Source: an uncultured Ruminiclostridium sp. (lineage in GTDB: Bacteria; Bacillota; Clostridia; Oscillospirales; Ruminococcaceae). Taken from it: a stretch of 64,000 nucleotides of DNA. The DNA lies in contig CALXIO010000011.1 of NCBI GenBank assembly GCA_944388385.1, positions 1 through 64,000 of the forward strand, in the 5' to 3' direction. The position numbers and the translations under genes were made by a program. Of this stretch, positions 8,596-16,732 are shown in pieces. The notes beneath the pieces are model-generated. The model was not told where the DNA came from, did not search any database, and worked only from the letters and a program-made list of their open reading frames with translations. Position 1 is the first letter of the stretch. Each line of letters starts with the position of its first letter.

Positions 8596-9459
8596 ATGAT
8601 CTATATACTGTTTGCAGTTTTATCCGCCTGCTTTGCGGCATTAACCACCATACTTGCAAAATGCGGACTTAAAAATTCCGACCCGGACGGGGCAACCTCA
8701 CTTCGCACCCTTGTGGCGCTTATTGTTTCCTGGATAGTGGTATTTATAACCGATTCCTTCTGGGATATTAAAAATGCCTGGGGGCTTACCTTACTATGGC
8801 TTATATTATCCGGTGTAGCCACCGGAGCCTCCTGGATATGCTATTTCAAGGCGCTTAAATTCGGGGATGCAAATAAGGTTTCCCCCATAGATAAAAGCTC
8901 CACCGTCCTTGCTATGATAATGTCCTTTGTGTTCTTAAACGAGGAGCCCACCCTGTTTAAGCTTATTGCTATGGCACTTATCTTTGCAGGAACTCTTATG
9001 ATGACCGTAAAATCAGGCAAGCAAAAGCAGTCAAAATCCCGTATATGGATAGTGTTTGCGTGGCTTAGTGCATTGTTTGCCGCCCTTACAAGCATCTTTG
9101 CAAAGGTGGGAATTGAGAACATAAATTCAAACCTTGCCACCGCATTAAGAACTGTTGTGGTGCTTATAATGGCATGGGTGGTAATGCTTTCAAAGGGCAA
9201 GAGAAATCCCTTTTCCGGGGTAGGGGGAGCAAAGGAAAAGCTGCTTCTTATCCTGTCGGGAATTTCCACCGGGGCATCCTGGCTTTGCTATTACTATGCC
9301 CTTGGCAGTGCTGACCTTACAGTGGTAGTGGCAATAGATAAATTAAGCATACTTCCCGTTGTATTGTTTTCCGCATTGTTCCTTAAAGAAAAATTATCCG
9401 CCATGGCAAGTGCCGGACTTGTGCTTATCTGCGCCGGCACAATATTGACGGTAATATGA
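8596..9459 (+). CDS. EamA-type drug/metabolite transporter
   Basis: A 287-residue membrane protein of the DMT superfamily with about ten hydrophobic segments. It is built from two EamA repeats: CYFKALKFGDANKVSPIDKSS in the first half and CYYYALGSADLTVVVAIDKLS in the second are clear internal duplicates. These carriers export metabolites such as amino acids. The substrate cannot be inferred here. AAAGGA lies 9 bases before the ATG. It is downstream of the AraC-type gene but separated by a terminator, so it is probably an independent unit. Confidence 0.88.
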   Translation: MIYILFAVLSACFAALTTILAKCGLKNSDPDGATSLRTLVALIVSWIVVFITDSFWDIKNAWGLTLLWLILSGVATGASWICYFKALKFGDANKVSPIDKSSTVLAMIMSFVFLNEEPTLFKLIAMALIFAGTLMMTVKSGKQKQSKSRIWIVFAWLSALFAALTSIFAKVGIENINSNLATALRTVVVLIMAWVVMLSKGKRNPFSGVGGAKEKLLLILSGISTGASWLCYYYALGSADLTVVVAIDKLSILPVVLFSALFLKEKLSAMASAGLVLICAGTILTVI

Positions 9460-9622
9460 CATAATTTTTATATTATTTGTCCTATTTCGCAGATATATTT
9501 TCTTATCCTCAGAAAAAATCGTGAATTTCCGCAAATTCTCTTGATTTTGTGCTTTGGATATGGTATATTAAAACTGTAGATTATTATTTAATAACCGTTA
9601 TGCGGTGAAAGGTAGGGTATTT

Positions 9623-11056
9623 ATGAGAATCCTTTATGCAGCAAGTGAAGCACAGCCCGTTGCGGCTTCCGGCGGTCTTGCAGATGTAGCAGGCTCACTT
9701 CCTAAGGCACTTTGTGCGGCAGGACATGATTGCAGAGTAGTTCTTCCTTTTTATGTGAACACAATAAAGCAGGAATGGCGTGAAAAAATGAGATACGTGA
9801 CCAACTTCTATGTTCCTGTAGGTTGGAGACAGCAGTATTGCGGTTTATTCACAGCCGAGATAAACGGCGTTACATATTATTTCCTTGATAATGAATATTA
9901 CTTCAAGAGAGATTTCGGTCTTTACGGCTATTATGATGATGCAGAGCGTTATGCCTTCTTCTCAAGAGCCGTTCTTGAAATGCTGACGGTAATTGATGAC
10001 TTCAAGCCCCAGATAATCAACTCCAATGACTGGCAGTGTGCACTTATCCCTGTATACTACAACATTTTCTATAAGCACCACTTCAAGCTGTGGGGAATAA
10101 AGAATGTATTTACAATCCACAACATCCAGTATCAGGGCAGATACGGTATGGAGCTTTTAGAGGAGGTTCTCGGTATTCCCAGACACTTTGCAGCTCTTAT
10201 GGAATATGACAAGGACTTAAACTTCATGAAGGCTGCCATTGAGGTATCAGATAAGGTTACAACAGTTTCTCCCACCTATGCAAGAGAAATACTTGACCCC
10301 TGGTTCTCCCACGGCCTTGACAGAGCACTCCGTGACAAGCAGTACAAGACCTGCGGATTTCTTAACGGTATTGATACAGATATGTACAACCCCGCTACCG
10401 ACCCTGTAATTCCTGCTAACTTCACAACAGCAAAGAAGGCAGGCAAGAAGACCTGTAAGTCAAAGCTTCTTGAGGAGGTAGGACTTCCCGATGGTGAAGA
10501 GCCGGTACTTGGTATGATTTCCCGTCTTGTTGAGCACAAGGGCTTTGATCTTGTAAAGTGCGTATTTGATGATATAGTAAACTTGGGCTACAAGGTAGTT
10601 ATCTTAGGCTCAGGCGAAGCACAGTACGAGCAGTTCTTCCATGAGATGAAGTGGAGATACCCCGACAGAGTGGCATTTACCTGCGGATATATTCCCGATC
10701 TTGCCAAGAGAATTTATGCCGGTGCAAATATGTTCCTTATGCCCAGTAAGAGTGAGCCCTGTGGCCTTGCTCAGATGATTTCACTTCGCTACGGTACTAT
10801 TCCCATAGTTCGTAAGACAGGCGGTCTTGCAGACAGCATTATCGACTGCGGCGAGGAGAACGGTACAGGCTATACCTTCCAGTCCTACAATGCTCACGAT
10901 ATGCTTTATGCTATCGAAAGAGCAAAGAACCACTACTGGAACAAGACAGAGTGGAACAAGCTGGTTACCCGTGCCATGAAGGCAGACTTCAGCTGGGATC
11001 AGTCAGCTAAGCTCTATATCGGACTTTACGCTGAGCTTTGCGGCGAGAATCAGTAA
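9623..11056 (+). CDS. glgA: Glycogen synthase (GT5)
   Basis: A 477-residue ADP-glucose-dependent glycogen synthase that extends alpha-1,4-glucan chains. The N-terminal Rossmann domain opens with MRILYAASEAQPVAASGGLADVAG, the glycogen synthase signature around the ADP-glucose-binding loop (here SGGL). The C-terminal GT-B half has the GMISRLVEHKGFDL motif and the SKSEPCGLAQMISLRYGTIPIVRKTGGL catalytic and nucleotide region. An upstream in-frame GTG at 9605 exists, but ATG 9623 matches the family start and has an AGGTAGGG site. It stands alone: no glgB, glgC or glgD is nearby. Terminator follows at 11073. Confidence 0.96.
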   Translation: MRILYAASEAQPVAASGGLADVAGSLPKALCAAGHDCRVVLPFYVNTIKQEWREKMRYVTNFYVPVGWRQQYCGLFTAEINGVTYYFLDNEYYFKRDFGLYGYYDDAERYAFFSRAVLEMLTVIDDFKPQIINSNDWQCALIPVYYNIFYKHHFKLWGIKNVFTIHNIQYQGRYGMELLEEVLGIPRHFAALMEYDKDLNFMKAAIEVSDKVTTVSPTYAREILDPWFSHGLDRALRDKQYKTCGFLNGIDTDMYNPATDPVIPANFTTAKKAGKKTCKSKLLEEVGLPDGEEPVLGMISRLVEHKGFDLVKCVFDDIVNLGYKVVILGSGEAQYEQFFHEMKWRYPDRVAFTCGYIPDLAKRIYAGANMFLMPSKSEPCGLAQMISLRYGTIPIVRKTGGLADSIIDCGEENGTGYTFQSYNAHDMLYAIERAKNHYWNKTEWNKLVTRAMKADFSWDQSAKLYIGLYAELCGENQ

Positions 11057-11072
11057 TTTATAAATAAATCAT

Positions 11073-11103
11073 ATCGTGTCGGGAAACCGGCACGATTTTT
11101 TTA
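11073..11103 (+). terminator. Terminator of glgA
   Basis: ATCGTGTCGG and CCGGCACGAT arms around GAAA, followed by eight T. Confidence 0.88.
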
Positions 11104-11340
11104 TTCCGTATATTTCCAAAGGAAATTTACTTAATTTATGCAATCAACAATTCACTTTATAAAATAACAGCTTAAATTACAATTCCGCATTACAAAAGGG
11201 AATAGCCCCTGTATTTAAAATGCGTAAAAATTGATTTACTTAAATTATGCCTTTATTTAGCTAAGTTAAAAACAAGAAAATCAGCTCATATTTGTACTAA
11301 TTAACCAAAAGACGATTTAGATTTTACTACAATATGTTCA
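11104..11340. other. AT-rich intergenic stretch, no gene seen
   Basis: Between the glgA terminator and the promoter at 11341 no coding frame, RNA gene or long repeat is apparent. The sequence is AT-rich and may serve as an upstream element for the strong promoter that follows. Confidence 0.5.
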
Positions 11341-11369
11341 TTGACTGAAAGGGGGCTATTTGGTATAAT
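11341..11369 (+). promoter_or_regulatory. Strong sigma-A promoter of the solute-binding lipoprotein
   Basis: TTGACT (11341-11346), 17-base spacer, TATAAT (11364-11369), about 60 bases upstream of the ATG at 11429. Confidence 0.8.
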
Positions 11370-11428
11370 TATTATGTAATATTAAGCAATTCTCCCTTAG
11401 GGGGAGGAAATTTTTTCAGGAGGGTAAA

Positions 11429-12925
11429 ATGAGAAAAGTAACAAAAGCGTTTGCAGGTGCTTTAGCTCTTATTACTGCCGTATCCGCATTTACAGGTTGT
11501 AGCGATACACCCGCAACAAGCGGTACAGACTCAGGCGGCGATGCAGCTGTAACAACTACTACTCAGACTCAGCAGGTTATGTCTGAAGACTCAGGCGTAA
11601 AGGATGCTGTAAGTAATGTTGAGGTTTCTGAAGACTACAAGAATATCGAGGTAGACAAGAAGATCGTTTGGATGGCATGGTGGGATATCCAGGAGGCTTC
11701 TCCTGCCGTAGAAATGTTCAAGACACTTTACGGCACACCCGAGACAATTCCCGAGGGTTATTCTGACGTTCCTGCAGAAAACGTATTCGTAAATGTAAGC
11801 GTAGGATTTGCTGACAGATATACAGCACTTGCTACAAAGGTACAGTCCGGTGACTCTCCCGACTGCTTCCCCTTTGAAATCAACAACTACCCCTACAGCG
11901 TGTATCAGAAGCTCTTTGCTCCTGTAGGCGACCTCTTCGGCAACTTCGAGGGCGACGACTGGGCAGACTATAAGGATGCTATTGATATGTTCCAGTGGGG
12001 CGGCCAGTATTACTGTCCTATTATGGATCTTAACATTGACCAGGTTCTCTTCTACAGAAAGTCCGTAGTTGAAAACGCAGGTCTTACAGATCCTTGGGAG
12101 CTTTTTGAAAACGGCGAATGGACATGGACAGAGTTTGAAAATATGTGCTCTACTTTCACAGATGTAGACGCAGGCAAGTACGCTATGGACGGCTGGAATC
12201 CCGAGAACGCTATGGTTGCTACAACAGGTACTCCTCTTGTAGGCCTTGAGGATGGTAAGCTTGTTTCCAACCTTAACAATGCAAACATTGAAAAGTGTAT
12301 GGACCTTCTCATCAAGTTCGATGATACAAAGCAGGGCTGGCGTTACCCCAGAGAAACAATCAACGGTTGGCAGATCAACCTTTCTGAGTGGAGAAACGGT
12401 AACACATTATTCTTTGCAGATGGTACATTCCAGTACGAGTCAATGCTTTACAAGTTCGCTCAGAAGGATCAGTGGGATGAAGACGAAATCGGCTTAGTTC
12501 CCTTCCCCCAGATGGACGGTGCTGATGCTTACTACCAGAGCATGAAGCAGGATTCTATCATGTTAGTATCCGGTTCTAAGAACGTTGACGGCTACAAGGC
12601 TTGGATCTATGCTAACCTTGTTGCAGTTAAGGATCCCGACATCAAGGCTGCAGCTCGTGAGCAGTCCAAGAACGAGTTCCACTGGACAGATGATCTTCTT
12701 GATCGTCTTGACACATTCAAGGATCCCGACACATTCGTAGCAGTATTTGACTTCAAGAATGGTATCGGTCAGGATCTCGGTAACACATCAAGCCAGGATA
12801 CTCCTGTTGAAACACTTACAAAGTACCCCTACATGAACGGCGAAACCTACACATCAGTTCGTGCAGCCAGCCAGGGTGTAATTGAAGATCGTATCAAGGA
12901 AATGAATGCAAGCGTTGGTGCGTAA
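11429..12925 (+). CDS. Extracellular solute-binding lipoprotein (family 1)
   Basis: A 498-residue lipoprotein. The N-terminus has a positively charged start, a hydrophobic stretch and a lipobox ending in TGC at about residue 24. A Ser/Thr-rich spacer follows, then a domain like the carbohydrate-binding proteins of ABC importers (family 1). The WMAWWDIQEAS region, the YRKSVVENAGLTDPWELFENGEWTWTEF hinge region and the DGTFQYESMLYK region are typical. No permease or ATPase gene lies beside it, so it is an orphan that must use subunits encoded elsewhere. The near-consensus promoter, good ribosome site (AGGAGGG) and strong terminator suggest high expression. Ligand unknown; an oligosaccharide is likely from the family and genome context. 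Confidence 0.9.
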   Translation: MRKVTKAFAGALALITAVSAFTGCSDTPATSGTDSGGDAAVTTTTQTQQVMSEDSGVKDAVSNVEVSEDYKNIEVDKKIVWMAWWDIQEASPAVEMFKTLYGTPETIPEGYSDVPAENVFVNVSVGFADRYTALATKVQSGDSPDCFPFEINNYPYSVYQKLFAPVGDLFGNFEGDDWADYKDAIDMFQWGGQYYCPIMDLNIDQVLFYRKSVVENAGLTDPWELFENGEWTWTEFENMCSTFTDVDAGKYAMDGWNPENAMVATTGTPLVGLEDGKLVSNLNNANIEKCMDLLIKFDDTKQGWRYPRETINGWQINLSEWRNGNTLFFADGTFQYESMLYKFAQKDQWDEDEIGLVPFPQMDGADAYYQSMKQDSIMLVSGSKNVDGYKAWIYANLVAVKDPDIKAAAREQSKNEFHWTDDLLDRLDTFKDPDTFVAVFDFKNGIGQDLGNTSSQDTPVETLTKYPYMNGETYTSVRAASQGVIEDRIKEMNASVGA

Positions 12926-12938
12926 TTACTAAAAAACA

Positions 12939-12966
12939 AGACCCTTCTCCTGAAGGGTCTTTTCTT
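12939..12966 (+). terminator. Terminator
   Basis: AGACCCTTC and GAAGGGTCT arms around a four-base loop, then a T-rich tail. Confidence 0.88.
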
Positions 12967-13007
12967 TTTATAAAAATAAAAGGAAGAGTTTACTCTTCCT
13001 TTATTTT

Positions 13008-14414
13008 TTATTCATTGTAGCCTACAATATGTATAAGCCTTATATCCGTATATCCGTAGGCACTCATGGGGAAATCTATTCTGTCGGTGGTGTTGCTGTT
13101 TATAAGTAAGTCCACCACATTACCCTCATCGTCATACACAATACCGCTGACAATTACGCTGTGGTGTGACCAGCCGTCAATTACATACTGGATAACATCT
13201 CCCACCTCAGCGCTGTATATGTTGTCTGTAACCTCAGCCACAAGGCCTGCGCCCTCATTTGAAAGCACATAGTTGTAGAAGTTTTCGGTTCCTGACCAGG
13301 AGGGAACACGGCCGTCATTTATCGGCTCATCTATCTGCTCATCGTTAAACCACTTCCATTGTAAATCTTTACTTTCACCATCCCAGTCCATGGGTATACC
13401 GGAATAATGAAGAGCCTGGGAAACATAGTTCTGACAGTTGCCCCCGTATATACCATAGTTGGAATATTCCGGATTTCTTACAAGGCTGTCCTTTCCTACC
13501 CAGTTATAGGAATATTCCACCGCCTTTTCGGCATTATAGGGAACATCCGCAGTTCGTGTAAAGATGTGCTTGTTACCGCTGTTTACTTCATTTAAATAGG
13601 CGGTCTGCTTTTCTATATCCGTTGTGCTTTTTTCTTCAAGCTCCTTTTCAATGGAAGAGAATAAATGTTCATAATCTATCCCTTCAGGAACGATCATATC
13701 CTTCAGGTAATACTGCTCATAGTCAAAACCAAGGCTGTTCATTACCTTTTCTTCTATAAGCAGATTAACATCGGTATCCTCAGCCATCTGGGTAAGCAAG
13801 ACCTTGCCGTCCTTTTCCGTTATTCTGGCTTCACCCTCCATAAGGCAGGAGTAGGAGGTAACCCCGGTGCAGGCATATTCCACCGCCTCATTGATATAAT
13901 AATCAACTACAAGCTCCTGTTCATCCTGCTCTACTGATGTGATCACTATTTCAAAATCCCCGGATATATAGCGGAAATCCTGGAGGCGGTTTTTACGCAC
14001 ATTTATAAGATACTCCTCAGAGGTATTGCAAAAATACCTGTATAACTCCCCGTAGTGGTTATCCTTATCAAAAAATTCATCCAAGGGGATATATTTTAGC
14101 TTTCCTATGGCTTCTTGCTTTTTAAGGGTGTAGTCAAGTAAAAGCTGCTGCATTTCCTCTGACAGATTTACTCCCGGCTGTAGTGTTACCTTTCCGGTGG
14201 GGGAGTAGCTTTGAATAAGAAGCTCCTTTTCATCCACCGATGATTCCTCCACGGAGGAAATTTCCGATTCCTCACTGCTTACATTCTCGACCTTTACCGA
14301 ATTATTTACAAGAAGGTGAACACCTGAAACAGCCCCTGACACCACAAGACAGCCTGCTATCAGCAATAGGGGTGCTTTATTCTGTTTTCTTTTTCTGTTT
14401 ATATTTTCCTGCAT
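13008..14414 (-). CDS. Secreted/anchored amidase-domain protein (Amidase_6)
   Basis: A 468-residue protein with an N-terminal hydrophobic segment (about residues 14-32) that acts as signal peptide or anchor. A Ser/Glu-rich spacer and a domain of unknown function follow. The C-terminal 170 residues resemble the putative amidase domain Amidase_6, of the NlpC/P60-like papain fold: YGGNCQNYVSQALHYSG supplies the likely catalytic Cys, WSHHSVIVSGI the His, and LLINSNTTDR the third polar residue. Such proteins are thought to act on cell-wall peptides or other amides outside the cell; the substrate is not known. AAAGGA lies before the ATG. Single gene, convergent with the upstream sugar-binding lipoprotein. 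Confidence 0.82.
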   Translation of the reverse strand: MQENINRKRKQNKAPLLLIAGCLVVSGAVSGVHLLVNNSVKVENVSSEESEISSVEESSVDEKELLIQSYSPTGKVTLQPGVNLSEEMQQLLLDYTLKKQEAIGKLKYIPLDEFFDKDNHYGELYRYFCNTSEEYLINVRKNRLQDFRYISGDFEIVITSVEQDEQELVVDYYINEAVEYACTGVTSYSCLMEGEARITEKDGKVLLTQMAEDTDVNLLIEEKVMNSLGFDYEQYYLKDMIVPEGIDYEHLFSSIEKELEEKSTTDIEKQTAYLNEVNSGNKHIFTRTADVPYNAEKAVEYSYNWVGKDSLVRNPEYSNYGIYGGNCQNYVSQALHYSGIPMDWDGESKDLQWKWFNDEQIDEPINDGRVPSWSGTENFYNYVLSNEGAGLVAEVTDNIYSAEVGDVIQYVIDGWSHHSVIVSGIVYDDEGNVVDLLINSNTTDRIDFPMSAYGYTDIRLIHIVGYNE

Positions 14415-14571
14415 ATGGGTTCCTTTCGGGACTTTTATGACCTTCTGAATTTTTCGTCAAAAAATGTTCATAAATAATTGTAACATATCATTTAATGAAA
14501 TTCAATATTTTATTGTATTTAAATTATATATACCTTACCTTAAAAACAGCTTAATTTACTGTGACAGGTAC

Positions 14572-14600
14572 TTGAAATTATTACAAAATAGGTGTATAAT
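14572..14600 (+). promoter_or_regulatory. Sigma-A promoter of pduL
   Basis: TTGAAA (14572-14577), 17-base spacer, TATAAT (14595-14600). Confidence 0.75.
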
Positions 14601-14652
14601 ATTTTCGGAATAATTTTGCGGCTATACGCATTTTCAGAAAGGAATAATCACA

Positions 14653-15231
14653 ATGAAAATGGAAGTTTTACTTGAAACATCTGCGCGTCATGTACACGTA
14701 TCACAGGAAGCACTTGAGGTTCTTTTCGGCAAGGGCTATGAGCTTACAAAGAAGAAGGATCTTTCTCAGCCCGGACAGTTTGCCTGCGAGGAAAGAGTTA
14801 CAGTTACAGGCCCTAAGAAGTCACTTGCAAATGTATCTATCTTAGGCCCCGTAAGACCTGCTACACAGGTTGAATTATCCGCTACAGATGCCCGTTCAAT
14901 CGGATGTCCCATTGTAGTAAGAGAATCTGGCGATATTGCCGGCACACCCGGTTGCAAGATCACAGGTCCCTGCGGTGAAATCGAAATCAGCGAGGGCGTA
15001 ATTGTTGCTAAGCGTCACATTCACTTAGTTCCCGAAACCGCTGAAAAGTGGGGAGTTAAGAACAAGGATGTTGTAAGTGTTAAGGTTGATTCCGACGGAA
15101 GAAAGGCTATCTTATCCGATGTTGTAATCAGAGTAAGCGAAAACTTCGCTGACGCTATGCACATTGATACAGATGAATCAAACGCTGTACTTGCTACACC
15201 CGGTATGATGGTAGAGGTTATCAAGGAATAA
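14653..15231 (+). CDS. pduL: Phosphate propanoyl/acetyltransferase (PduL)
   Basis: A 192-residue PduL-type phosphotransacylase, which swaps phosphate and CoA on acetyl or propanoyl groups. Two zinc-binding motifs typical of PduL are visible: SARHVHVS near residue 11 and AKRHIHLVPETAEKWG near residue 120, one per barrel domain, with LGPVRPATQVELSATDARS between. There is no N-terminal extension of the kind used to enter bacterial microcompartments, and no microcompartment gene is nearby. I infer a cytoplasmic, housekeeping role making acetyl phosphate (and ATP with acetate kinase) in place of a classical Pta. Confidence 0.92.
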   Translation: MKMEVLLETSARHVHVSQEALEVLFGKGYELTKKKDLSQPGQFACEERVTVTGPKKSLANVSILGPVRPATQVELSATDARSIGCPIVVRESGDIAGTPGCKITGPCGEIEISEGVIVAKRHIHLVPETAEKWGVKNKDVVSVKVDSDGRKAILSDVVIRVSENFADAMHIDTDESNAVLATPGMMVEVIKE

Positions 15232-15240
15232 GATAAATAT

Positions 15241-15268
15241 AAGCCCCCGCAAGGGGACTTTTTTTATG
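15241..15268 (+). terminator. Terminator of pduL
   Basis: AGCCCC and GGGGACT arms (one bulge) followed by a run of seven T. Confidence 0.75.
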
Positions 15269-15326
15269 CTTGAAATCGGCTTTAATTTATAGTAAAATAA
15301 GTATATCAAATATGAAAGGATACACC

Positions 15327-16121
15327 ATGAAAAAGCTATTACCTTTATTTTTATCTGCAATATTACTTATATCCGGCTGTTCGGAAAATACCTCATCTGC
15401 GGCTGACAGCAAAGAAAATTCCCCGGATAATACAGAAAAGCCGGTGATTACAATAGGAATAACAGGCTCAATTTCCCCCATGAGCTATATGGTTACAAAG
15501 GATGACAAAACGGTGTTTGAGGGCTTTGATATAGACCTTGCCGGTGCGGTATGTGATGAGCTGGGGATGGAATTAAAGATAACCTCTGCCTCCGGTTTTA
15601 CTGTTAAGGAGGATATGGAAAAGGGAATTTACGACTGCTATTGGAACGGTGTAGCCCCTACTGAAGAATTAAGTAAGAGCCTTGATTTTACCTCCCCTTA
15701 TTTTTATGATAGGGTGGTTTTCGGAGTGTATGAGGATTCCGGCATAGAAACTACAGAGCAGTTAAGCAAAAGCTCCATACTGACCTATACAGAGCTTGAG
15801 GATGTGATTTTCGACTTTGAAGAAATACAATTCCCCACAATTATGAATATAATCCGAGTGGAAAATATTATGGAAAAATTCAAGGGCGGTCAATATCAGG
15901 CGGTTTTATGCTATGAGTCGGAAATTTTAAATTACAACAAAACCGCCGAAAAGAAGCTGAGTATAATCTACCCGGACTACCCGGAGGATAACAAGTACAG
16001 GGTAAATTACTGCGTAGGCGTAAAGAAGGGAAATGAGGAGCTTAAAGCAAAAATAGAAACCGCCATAGCCACCCTTAAAGAAAACGGCAAATTCGAGGAA
16101 ATCTATAATAAGTGGTTTTAA
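15327..16121 (+). CDS. Amino-acid-type ABC transporter substrate-binding lipoprotein
   Basis: A 264-residue lipoprotein with lipobox ISGC at about residues 15-18 and a Ser-rich spacer. The rest is a family 3 (polar amino acid) solute-binding domain: TIGITGSISPMSYM, then FEGFDIDLAGAVCDELGMEL and YDCYWNGVAPTEELSKSLDFTSPYFYDRVVFGV are characteristic, and the end LKAKIETAIATLKENGKFEEIYNKWF is the usual C-terminal helix. The frame is open from 15270, but the ATG at 15327 has an AAAGGA site and gives a proper signal peptide. No permease or ATPase is adjacent. Ligand unknown. Confidence 0.9.
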   Translation: MKKLLPLFLSAILLISGCSENTSSAADSKENSPDNTEKPVITIGITGSISPMSYMVTKDDKTVFEGFDIDLAGAVCDELGMELKITSASGFTVKEDMEKGIYDCYWNGVAPTEELSKSLDFTSPYFYDRVVFGVYEDSGIETTEQLSKSSILTYTELEDVIFDFEEIQFPTIMNIIRVENIMEKFKGGQYQAVLCYESEILNYNKTAEKKLSIIYPDYPEDNKYRVNYCVGVKKGNEELKAKIETAIATLKENGKFEEIYNKWF

Positions 16122-16151
16122 AACCAAAACCACAGAATGTAAATTAAATAG

Positions 16152-16589
16152 TCAAAAACCACAAAACATTGTTTTGTGGTTTTTTTGGGGCAGACGATAA
16201 ATGTAGTTGTCACTTGACGATGCACCCTGTTTGTCCTTGTATGTTGCATAGTTAGGAATAGGAACTCCCGCCTCTACGCATATTGCACGCCTTTGAGTGC
16301 CTGTTGCCAAGTCAGTTACCCATAAAGATGAATGGTTTCCTGCCGAATGAGTGTCGGTTGTAGTGTCACCATTCTTAGCATAAATGAGATAAGGGTAAGC
16401 TGTGGGGTGTCCGTAGGTATTGCCGCTGTTGTCATAATAGGCATCTCCTAAAGATACCTTGACACTTGATACATTCCCCCACGAGATAGCACCTACCAAG
16501 GTCTGTATATGCAGAGCCGTAAGGGTCATTACAGCGGTCATAAATATAGCTGCTGCTTTCTTAAAAAAACTTGTCTTAGTAGTTTTCAT
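16152..16589 (-). CDS. Truncated thioester-domain-like surface protein
   Basis: A 145-residue remnant. An N-terminal signal peptide is present (FFKKAAAIFMTAVMTLTALH, cut likely near residue 35). The following sequence, ending with QRRAICVEAGVPIPN, looks like the start of a thioester domain of Gram-positive adhesins, in which a Cys forms the internal thioester with a later Gln. The ORF stops soon afterwards at a terminator hairpin, far short of the usual several hundred residues, so the Gln, the repeats and any LPXTG anchor are missing. I read it as a 3'-deleted gene. The ATG at 16589 has an AGGATGG site 11 bases upstream; an ATG at 16604 has no room for one. The family call is tentative. Confidence 0.55.
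   Translation of the reverse strand: MKTTKTSFFKKAAAIFMTAVMTLTALHIQTLVGAISWGNVSSVKVSLGDAYYDNSGNTYGHPTAYPYLIYAKNGDTTTDTHSAGNHSSLWVTDLATGTQRRAICVEAGVPIPNYATYKDKQGASSSDNYIYRLPQKNHKTMFCGF
16156..16187. terminator. Terminator of the binding lipoprotein, inside the end of a converging ORF
   Basis: AACCACAAAACA and its complement around a short loop, then TTTTTTT on the plus strand. The same bases encode the last residues of the minus-strand ORF that ends at 16152, a sign that this ORF has lost its true 3' end. Confidence 0.8.
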
Positions 16590-16670
16590 AATGAAAAATA
16601 CCATCCTTTCTTATTTGTCGTTGTTGCTTTATATGTAAAAAAGCCACCCGTGAAGGTGACTTTGAATTTT

Positions 16671-16709
16671 TGCCAAAAAGAAAAGAGTCTTGAAAACTCA
16701 AAACTCTTT
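16671..16709 (-). terminator. Terminator of the decayed lipoprotein gene
   Basis: AAAGAGT and ACTCTTT arms; on the minus strand a T-rich run follows. Confidence 0.65.
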
Positions 16710-16732
16710 CTTGTGTTATTAAATTTTAAACT

